A stretch of 5,893 nt of DNA from contig PWSB01000051.1 in assembly GCA_003563375.1 (NCBI GenBank), positions 1 to 5,893 of the forward strand. Direction: 5' to 3'. Positions within the stretch are counted from its first letter, which is position 1, and every line of letters starts with the position of its first letter. Source of the DNA: Actinomycetota bacterium (GTDB lineage: Bacteria; Actinomycetota; Humimicrobiia; Humimicrobiales; Humimicrobiaceae). Shown piece by piece: positions 1 through 4,868 of this stretch. Under the pieces are notes generated by a model. It did not search any database, was not told the DNA's origin, and worked only from the letters and a program-made list of their open reading frames with translations. Made by a program: the position numbers and the translations under genes.

Positions 1-2
1 CG

Positions 3-755
3 GCCGAAGATGCCTCTTTTAAGATAAAATCAAGGAGGATTGCCCGGGACATAAATGTTTCCGTTAAAAGCGGAGCCAAGGTTAAAAGAGTCGTATATGA
101 AAAGCAGGTAATATTCTGGGCCAGAAAATATGCCGATAAGGCAAGGGCTGAAAGAGGTGAACTGGCAGGCAAGGCAATGGAGCTTGTAGCCGATCCGTCG
201 AAATATGTGAGGGCCACAAGTTATGGGGCGGCCAGGTATGTAGCCGATATCCGGTTTGATAAGGATACAGGCGAGATAGCAAAAGGTGCAAAAAAGCCCA
301 GATTTGATCTGGAAAAGCTTAAAGAGGATGAAAAATATGACGGCTATTATGCAATAGTCACAAGCGAGCTTGATATGGCTGACGGGGACATCATTGATAC
401 CTACCGGGGACTGTGGGAGATTGAGGAGACATTTAAGGTCACCAAGGGTACCATCGAGGCAAGGCCGGTATATGTGTCAAGAGAGGATAGTGTAGGGGCG
501 CACTTTCTTACCTGCTTTATCTGCCTTGTTATCATAAGGCTCATAGGTAAAAAGACAGGCAAAAAATATTCTCCGGAAAAGATAATAGAATGCCTTAATC
601 GTATATCCTGCTCCAGTGAACAGGATAACCTCTATCTTTTTGATTATAGGAGCAGGGTGTCAGATGCTGTAGGTGATGCCCTGGGCATTGATTTTACAAG
701 AAAAAGGCTTCGGCAGGCAGAGATAAAAAACATTTTGGCTCAAAGCAAAAAATGA
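3..755 (+). CDS. IS4/IS1634-family DDE transposase, C-terminal part (5' end outside window)
   Basis: Cut-and-paste transposase that acts on the ends of its own element. The frame is open from the first full codon (nt 3) to TGA at 753-755, giving 250 codons; the first ATG in view (177) is internal and not the true start. The IS4-superfamily C-terminal signature is present: Y...E......K in DTYRGLWEIEETFKVTK, where the Tyr is followed at +7 by the presumed catalytic Glu (nt 423-425) and at +14 by Lys. The Arg of the classical YREK pattern at +3 is Leu, as I recall being common in IS1634-like enzymes. Upstream, YDGYYAIVTSELD matches the block that precedes the signature in this family, and HFLTCFICLVIIRLIGKK is the hydrophobic helix that follows it. 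Full-length relatives are roughly 500-600 residues, so about half is missing, including the two catalytic Asp. There is no frameshift or internal stop in the visible part, so the copy may be functional. Confidence 0.85.
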   Translation, partial: AEDASFKIKSRRIARDINVSVKSGAKVKRVVYEKQVIFWARKYADKARAERGELAGKAMELVADPSKYVRATSYGAARYVADIRFDKDTGEIAKGAKKPRFDLEKLKEDEKYDGYYAIVTSELDMADGDIIDTYRGLWEIEETFKVTKGTIEARPVYVSREDSVGAHFLTCFICLVIIRLIGKKTGKKYSPEKIIECLNRISCSSEQDNLYLFDYRSRVSDAVGDALGIDFTRKRLRQAEIKNILAQSKK

Positions 756-785
756 GCCTGAATACCACATATTTGTGACAATTTG

Positions 786-830
786 AAAAGGCTTGAAACC
801 CTGTGTTGGCAAGGGTTTGGGCCTTTTTTT
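786..830 (+). terminator. Rho-independent terminator after the transposase
   Basis: The left arm AAAAGGCTTGAAACCCT (786-802) pairs with AGGGTTTGGGCCTTTT (812-827) around a 9-nt loop, with a small internal mismatch, and the right arm runs into a T tract (824-830). It begins 30 nt after the transposase stop. It should stop element transcription before the downstream permease gene. A second T run follows at 836-840. Confidence 0.75.
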
Positions 831-837
831 GACCCTT

Positions 838-849
838 TTTGATGTCAAA
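838..849. repeat. Short palindrome near the presumed IS right end
   Basis: TTTGA-TG-TCAAA is a 5-bp inverted repeat with a 2-bp centre, just beyond the terminator and before the composition change to A+T-rich DNA. It may belong to the terminal inverted repeat or to a transposase binding site. The left end is not in view, so this is only a position-based suggestion. Confidence 0.3.
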
Positions 850-952
850 GTCAGAAAAATATAATAATATATCCACAAAAAAGAAGCTTTTATGGAGAAA
901 TGGTGGGGCTTAACCCAGTAAGATTTTCGGTATAGATTTTATAAAATCAGTC

Positions 953-961
953 TGTTATAAT
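953..961 (+). promoter_or_regulatory. Extended -10 promoter for the permease gene
   Basis: TGTTATAAT (953-961) matches the extended -10 consensus TGnTATAAT exactly. No good -35 lies at the expected distance, as is usual for extended -10 promoters. Transcription would begin near 968, leaving a leader of about 25 nt before the ATG at 993. It lies outside the insertion sequence, so the permease probably has its own promoter. Confidence 0.6.
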
Positions 962-992
962 ATCACACGCTTTTTAGAGTTATCATAACAAG

Positions 993-2834
993 ATGAAATT
1001 AAGAAAAGAACTAAGGCTAGTAGACGTTTTTTGTATTGCTACCGGGGCGATGATAAGTTCCGGTATTTTTGTCCTGCCAGGCCTGGCTCATGCCAGAGCT
1101 GGCCCTGCTGTGATTGTCTCTTATTTTTTAGCCGGCCTGCTTGCCCTGATAGGGGTGTTAAATATCGCAGAGATGGCTACAGCTATGCCCAAGGCAGGAG
1201 GAGACTATTTCTTTGTAACCAGAGGGCTTGGACCTTCAATCGGTACGGTGGCCGGGATGTTAAGCTGGTTCTCTCTGTCGCTTAAAAGCGCTTTTGCACT
1301 GGTAGGGATGGCAGCCTTTGTCAGGCTTATCATTGAATTAAACGTCCATTTAGTGGCTATTTTTTTGACCCTTGTCTTTGTTCTAATAAATTATTTTGGG
1401 GTAAAACAGGCAAGCAGGACACAGGTTATACTGGTTTTGAGCCTGTTGGCTATACTCTTTGTATATATTGTCTGGAGCACTCCCCAGATTAATGTGGGCC
1501 GTTTTGAAGAATTTGTTCCATACGGGGTCCTTTCTATCTTTTCCACCACCGGATTTGTTTCCGTCTCTTATGGTGGACTTCTTAATATTTCAAGTATTGC
1601 CGAGGAAGTCAAGGATCCGCAAAGGACCCTTCCTCTGGGCCTGGTCCTGTCTCTGGTGGTCACCATGGTTCTTTATGTAGTGACTGTATTTGTAACTATT
1701 GGCCTGGTAGAGCCTGCACAACTGGATCATTCCCTAACCCCTATATCTGATGGTGCTGCAGTCTCAATGGGGCTTATCGGGTTAATTTTTTTGAGCATCG
1801 CAGCTATCCTGGCCTTTGTATCTACTGCAAATGCCGGTATCATGTCTGCATCCAGGTACCCTTTTGCCTTAAGCAGGGATAAGTTGTATCCTGATTTTTT
1901 TAAAAAAGTGCATCCAAAATACAAGACACCTTTTGTAGCCATTCTTATAACAGGCCTGTTTATAATACTTTTTCTTTTCCTGGAACTAGATTTTTTAGTA
2001 CAGGTGGCATCAACTATAGTAATACTGGCTTATATCCTCTCTATATTTTCAGTAATAGTTTTAAGGACCAGCAAGCTTCAAAATTACCGCCCAGGCTTTA
2101 GGGCTCCTTTTTTCCCCTGGATTCAGATAATAGGGATTATTGGCTTTATCTATGTAATAGTTGAGATGGGCCTACATACTCTACTCCTGAGCGCGGCCCT
2201 TATAATCGTAGGGGTGCTTATATACGTATTTTACGGCAGGAGAAGGGTCAGGGGAAAGGAACATGCCCTGCTGTACCTGCTGGATGGTGTTACTCCCAAA
2301 AGGCTTTCTTACACTAAAGGAAAGCTGGAACAGGAACTAAAGGAAATAATCTATGAGCGGGACAATATAAAAAAGGATGAATTTCACCTTGCGATTGAAG
2401 ACAGTACAGTCATAGAGATAGAAAAACCCACAGAAATACATGAATTGTTCAAAATAATTGCTGATATGTTGGCCAAAAAACTGAATTTAAGGTCAGATTA
2501 TATCTATAACAAGCTTGAGCGGAGGGAAAAAGAAAGCGGTACCCATATAACCGAGGATATAATAATGCCCCATATCATAGTGGTAAAGAAGGATTATTTT
2601 GATATCTTTATGGTCAGAAGCAGGGAAGGTATATATTATGAAGACAGCAGCCTGAAGATAAAAGCTGCCTTCTTTTTGATAGCCTCAAGTGATAAGAGAA
2701 ACCTCTTGCTTAAGGCTCATACATACCTGTCACAGATAATACTGGAGCCTGATTTTGAACAAAGGTGGCTTGAAGCTAAGGATAAACATTGCCTGAAAGA
2801 CATCATCCTGTTGGGCAAAAGGAAAAGGCGCTAG
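993..2834 (+). CDS. APC-family amino acid permease with C-terminal PTS EIIA type-2-like domain
   Basis: Inner-membrane secondary transporter, most likely for amino acids, 613 residues. The APC fold fills residues 8-415 with about 12 hydrophobic segments. The TM1 substrate motif GAMISSGIFVLPG is at 18-30, and the TM6 motif SYGGLLNISSIAEEVKDPQR at 192-211, with the conserved loop EEVKDPQRTLPLG. A basic, charged linker follows (416-465, including LEQELKEIIYERDNIKKDEF). Residues 466-608 resemble PTS EIIA of the fructose/mannitol/PtsN type: RREKESGTHITEDIIMPH (510-527) aligns with the family's RE...T.ig..iaiPH block, and His527 occupies the phosphorylated-His position. The transport part is therefore of normal length with a cytosolic regulatory-type tail. 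Start choice: ATG 993 is the only one upstream of TM1; its Shine-Dalgarno is poor (AGAG, 13 nt away). The gene converges on mgtE with overlapping stops. Substrate is not determinable, and whether the tail is phosphorylated is inference; no PTS HPr or enzyme I gene is in the window. Confidence 0.9.
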   Translation: MKLRKELRLVDVFCIATGAMISSGIFVLPGLAHARAGPAVIVSYFLAGLLALIGVLNIAEMATAMPKAGGDYFFVTRGLGPSIGTVAGMLSWFSLSLKSAFALVGMAAFVRLIIELNVHLVAIFLTLVFVLINYFGVKQASRTQVILVLSLLAILFVYIVWSTPQINVGRFEEFVPYGVLSIFSTTGFVSVSYGGLLNISSIAEEVKDPQRTLPLGLVLSLVVTMVLYVVTVFVTIGLVEPAQLDHSLTPISDGAAVSMGLIGLIFLSIAAILAFVSTANAGIMSASRYPFALSRDKLYPDFFKKVHPKYKTPFVAILITGLFIILFLFLELDFLVQVASTIVILAYILSIFSVIVLRTSKLQNYRPGFRAPFFPWIQIIGIIGFIYVIVEMGLHTLLLSAALIIVGVLIYVFYGRRRVRGKEHALLYLLDGVTPKRLSYTKGKLEQELKEIIYERDNIKKDEFHLAIEDSTVIEIEKPTEIHELFKIIADMLAKKLNLRSDYIYNKLERREKESGTHITEDIIMPHIIVVKKDYFDIFMVRSREGIYYEDSSLKIKAAFFLIASSDKRNLLLKAHTYLSQIILEPDFEQRWLEAKDKHCLKDIILLGKRKRR

Positions 2835-4192
2835 CTTAAGCCGAAAACAAAATTAGCGACGGAGAAATAGATCAGCAGGCCTGCAGCGTCTATAATGGTT
2901 GTAAGCAATGGGCTGCTTACCACGGCAGGGTCAAGTTTGAGTTTAGTCAGCAGAATGGGCAAAACTGCGCCGGTCAGGTTAGCTAGAAGGACTACAGATA
3001 TAGTGGTGACTCCTAAAGTAAGGGCCAGGGGATAGGCATCATCGAACAAAAAGCTTCCAAAGAAAAGAACCACCCCCAGGGTCGCTCCAAGTAGGAGCCC
3101 GGTCAGGAGTTCTTTTTTTGCTACCCTGAACCATTTTCTCAGGGTAAGGTCCCCTGTGGATATGGCCCTGATTATCAAGGTTGCTGACTGGGTGGCTGTA
3201 TTCCCCCCGCTGTCTATGAGAATTGGTATAAAAAACGCGAGGGCTATAACTGTTTCAAGGGTAGCCTCATAAGTAGAGATGATCGTTGATGAAAGAAAGC
3301 CTGCGACCAAAAGTATGGATAACCAGGTTATTCTTTTCACATAAAGGGTCCAGGCAGAAGCTGTAGTATACTGGATGCCCACAGGAGCTATGGCTGCTGT
3401 TTTATGGAAGTCTTCGGTGGTCTCTTCTTCAAGTACATCAAGTACGTCATCGATGGTCACTATACCCAAAAGTATGTTATCAGCATCTATAACTGGCAAA
3501 GCTACAATATCGAACTCGCTCATCTTTTTTACCGCCTGTTCCTGGTCCTCGAATACTGATATGCCTACAAAACTATAATCCATTATTGTTTCCACTTTTT
3601 GCTGGGGGTCTGCCAGTATAAATTTTCTTATGGCCAGGCTGTCCAGAAGCTTCCAGTTGTCTCCTATTACATAGACTATATCAATAGTCTCAGCATCCTT
3701 GCCTCTTTCCCTTATGTGGTCAAGTGCTCTGCCTATTTTCCAGTAAGACCTTACAGCCACATAATCAGGGGTCATCAGCCTGCCTACACTATCCTCGGGA
3801 TATCCGAGAAGGGCAAGCGTCTCTCTCCTGTCTTCCAATGGAAGGATATTTAAAAGCTTCTGGGTCAGTTTACCAGGCAGGTCCCCGAATACCTCTGTCC
3901 TGTCATCAGGAGGCAGTTCGGTTATTACTTGTTTGATCTGGTTATTGTTCATAGACCTCAGGATTGATTCCTGGCGGTCAGGCCCTAATTTTGAAAAGAC
4001 ATCGGCAGATTTATTTCTACTAAGAAGCCTCAAGATGAGTATCTGGGTCTGAAGGTCAAAGCCTTCCATAACCTCTATTATCTTCACAGGGGATAGCTCT
4101 GATAATAAGGATTTTACATGTCTCCATTCCTTATTTTCAATGAGGACTCTTATTTCTTCAATATCTGTTTCTTTTTCTATTATATCCTGCAT
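2831..4192 (-). CDS. mgtE: Magnesium transporter MgtE
   Basis: Homodimeric Mg2+-gated channel for Mg2+ uptake, in the inner membrane. At 453 residues it matches the usual length (about 450). Domain order is complete: the N-terminal superhelical MgtE_N domain (about 15-130, with ELPPDDRTEVFGDLP at 92-106), a CBS pair (about 137-257, opened by GYPEDSVGRLMTPD and closed by LLGIVTIDDVLDVLEEE), the plug/connecting helix (about 258-283), then five membrane segments. The pore region carries PILIDSGGNTATQSATLIIR (323-342) and DPAVVSSPLLTTIIDAAGLL (421-440); Asp435 corresponds to the conserved pore Asp of Thermus MgtE (Asp432 there). In characterised MgtE, Mg2+ bound between the cytosolic domains closes the pore. 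The start ATG (4190-4192) has a strong GGAGGT five nt upstream. The stop TAG overlaps the permease stop on the other strand. I see no truncation or missing motif. A Co2+ contribution is possible, as for other MgtE proteins. Confidence 0.96.
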   Translation of the reverse strand: MQDIIEKETDIEEIRVLIENKEWRHVKSLLSELSPVKIIEVMEGFDLQTQILILRLLSRNKSADVFSKLGPDRQESILRSMNNNQIKQVITELPPDDRTEVFGDLPGKLTQKLLNILPLEDRRETLALLGYPEDSVGRLMTPDYVAVRSYWKIGRALDHIRERGKDAETIDIVYVIGDNWKLLDSLAIRKFILADPQQKVETIMDYSFVGISVFEDQEQAVKKMSEFDIVALPVIDADNILLGIVTIDDVLDVLEEETTEDFHKTAAIAPVGIQYTTASAWTLYVKRITWLSILLVAGFLSSTIISTYEATLETVIALAFFIPILIDSGGNTATQSATLIIRAISTGDLTLRKWFRVAKKELLTGLLLGATLGVVLFFGSFLFDDAYPLALTLGVTTISVVLLANLTGAVLPILLTKLKLDPAVVSSPLLTTIIDAAGLLIYFSVANFVFGLS

Positions 4193-4197
4193 TTTTT

Positions 4198-4203
4198 ACC
4201 TCC
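4198..4203 (-). promoter_or_regulatory. Ribosome binding site of mgtE
   Basis: On the minus strand GGAGGT precedes the mgtE ATG by 5 nt (AAAAA). It is the strongest Shine-Dalgarno in the window and fixes the start; the permease and sugar dehydrogenase genes have poor ones. Confidence 0.8.
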
Positions 4204-4214
4204 GCTGCTTTGGT

Positions 4215-4235
4215 ACAACTATCACCGGCAGTTGT
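4215..4235 (-). other. Hairpin in the mgtE leader
   Basis: ACAACT (4215-4220) and AGTTGT (4230-4235) pair perfectly around a 9-nt loop, and GGT/ACC just outside could extend the stem past a small internal loop. It sits 12 nt upstream of the RBS and is not followed by a T run, so it is not a terminator. It does not cover the RBS. It may be an mRNA-stabilising or regulatory stem, or chance. Confidence 0.35.
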
Positions 4236-4293
4236 CAGACCTGTAAAAAGTACTGTATTAAAGTTTAAATGTTTTTGAAATTGATTTCCAGTA

Positions 4294-4322
4294 ATTCTAT
4301 CCCTTAAATCTCCAATAGAAAA
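4294..4322 (-). promoter_or_regulatory. Possible mgtE promoter
   Basis: On the minus strand TTTTCT (4322-4317) and TAGAAT (4299-4294) are 17 nt apart; the -10 matches 5 of 6 positions and the -35 only 3 of 6. Transcription would start near 4287, giving a leader of about 95 nt that contains the 4215-4235 hairpin. This is weak evidence in A+T-rich DNA. Read-through from the small gene upstream is also possible, as I see no convincing terminator between them. Confidence 0.25.
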
Positions 4323-4383
4323 ACTAATCACGATGACCTTATAAAGTATTGAGACGAGAATGTTTTAGCTGCAGCAAGGATAG

Positions 4384-4398
4384 ATTAGAACATCTAAT
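4384..4398. repeat. Perfect inverted repeat in the spacer upstream of mgtE
   Basis: ATTAGA-ACA-TCTAAT is a perfect 6-bp inverted repeat with a 3-bp centre, 45 nt downstream of the small gene's stop and about 190 nt upstream of mgtE. There is no T tract on either side, so it is not a standard terminator. An operator is possible. The rest of the 250-nt spacer (4193-4442) holds nothing else I can support. Confidence 0.35.
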
Positions 4399-4442
4399 AA
4401 TTTATGGCAGTAAATATTTTTTGTTCTCAAAGCCAGAAGCTT

Positions 4443-4643
4443 TTATTCGCCTAGTTTTTTGGATGCAAAATCCTTTATGGTATCCGCTATATTTGGAGGT
4501 ATAAGATCTTTCGCTTTTAGAAGGGTGGCAATATTTTTAAGCCCTATTTTTTTCACCATATAACCCGCGAAAGCTCCGAGAGCTGCTCCCCCCAAGACAA
4601 ACATTAATAAGTTCTTATCAAAATCATTTTTTTCTTCGTTCAT
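4443..4643 (-). CDS. Small single-pass membrane protein of unknown function
   Basis: I do not recognise a named family. From the ATG at 4641-4643 the product is 66 residues: an acidic N-terminus (MNEEKNDFDK), one membrane helix at about 11-30 rich in small residues (LGGAALGAFAGYMVKK, a glycine-zipper-like pattern), then an amphipathic, Lys-rich tail with a PP turn (LIPPNIAD). The helix recalls the N-terminus of YtxH-type small membrane proteins, but this is resemblance only. A longer form from TTG at 4673 would add ten residues (MNRNDFLGAN) but has no Shine-Dalgarno; the ATG has a G-run (GGGGG) 5 nt upstream, so I prefer it. The gene lies in the same direction as mgtE, 250 nt upstream of it, and divergent from the sugar dehydrogenase. 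Coding status is supported by the coherent membrane-protein pattern, not by homology. Confidence 0.65.
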   Translation of the reverse strand: MNEEKNDFDKNLLMFVLGGAALGAFAGYMVKKIGLKNIATLLKAKDLIPPNIADTIKDFASKKLGE

Positions 4644-4665
4644 ATTGGCCCCCAAAAAATCATTT

Positions 4666-4686
4666 CTATTCAAAGGAAAATGTCAT
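4666..4686 (-). CDS. Possible six-codon upstream ORF before the small membrane protein gene
   Basis: On the minus strand AGAGGA (4696-4691) lies 4 nt before an ATG (4686-4684) that opens MTFSFE and ends at TAG (4668-4666). This start signal is better than that of the 66-residue ORF, whose ATG lies 22 nt beyond the TAG. It could be a leader peptide or allow translational coupling, or it may be a chance match. It is not in frame with the downstream gene. Confidence 0.25.
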   Translation of the reverse strand: MTFSFE

Positions 4687-4704
4687 TTTATCCTCTATGT
4701 CTGA

Positions 4705-4733
4705 ATATTAAATTATAATATATATATAGTCAA
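4705..4733 (-). promoter_or_regulatory. Candidate promoter for the small membrane protein gene
   Basis: On the minus strand TTGACT (4733-4728, 5 of 6) and TAATAT (4710-4705, 4 of 6) are separated by 17 nt of alternating A/T sequence. A start near 4698 would leave a leader of about 55 nt containing the possible upstream ORF. The very A+T-rich setting makes the -10 ambiguous. Confidence 0.45.
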
Positions 4734-4806
4734 CAAACTATTATTATCCTGTCATTTAAGTTTTTAGTAGTAACATCATCCCAAAGACAGCCTTAATTTA
4801 GCTTCA

Positions 4807-4835
4807 TTGCTGCTGCCTGTAATAATTAGTAAAAT
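4807..4835 (+). promoter_or_regulatory. Candidate promoter for the sugar dehydrogenase gene
   Basis: TTGCTG (4807-4812) and TAAAAT (4830-4835, 5 of 6) are 17 nt apart. A start near 4842 gives a leader of about 27 nt to the ATG at 4869. The -35 is weak. The spacing and position suit a promoter, with the opposing one about 75 nt away on the other strand. Confidence 0.4.
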
Positions 4836-4868
4836 AAAATCAAGGGTAAGCAAAAAAATATAAAAGGC

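Larger units (their letters stand above)
1..855 (+). mobile_element. 3' part of an IS4/IS1634-type insertion sequence
   Basis: The window opens inside an insertion sequence. Its content is the transposase C-terminus (to 755), a strong intrinsic terminator (786-830), and a short palindrome TTTGA-TG-TCAAA (838-849) that may lie at or near the right terminal inverted repeat. The left end lies outside the window, so the inverted repeats cannot be paired and the right boundary is an estimate. Past about 855 the sequence turns strongly A+T-rich, which looks like host intergenic DNA. The family call rests on the transposase only. A solitary remnant cannot be excluded, but the visible reading frame is intact. 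Confidence 0.7.

Noticed and set aside
660..878. Minus-strand open frame of about 70 codons across the transposase end and terminator
   Set aside because: It runs antisense through the transposase C-terminus and the terminator hairpin; its residues reflect the T-tract and hairpin sequence and no domain or start signal is visible.
1031..1942. Open frames overlapping the permease in other frames
   Set aside because: They overlap the conserved APC transmembrane core, whose frame is continuous and family-matched.
3375..3936. Plus-strand open frames inside mgtE
   Set aside because: They are antisense to a full-length MgtE with all expected motifs and have no supporting start signals or recognisable protein features.
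4433..4448. Hairpin AAAGC-CAGAA-GCTTT at the end of the small gene as a terminator
   Set aside because: The stem is only 5 bp and, on the minus strand where the gene would need it, it is followed by GAGAACAAAAAA and not a T run.
4715..4730. Alternating TA tract as a microsatellite or origin element
   Set aside because: It is short and is accounted for as the spacer between the -35 and -10 of a candidate promoter in A+T-rich intergenic DNA; no iterons or DnaA boxes are nearby.
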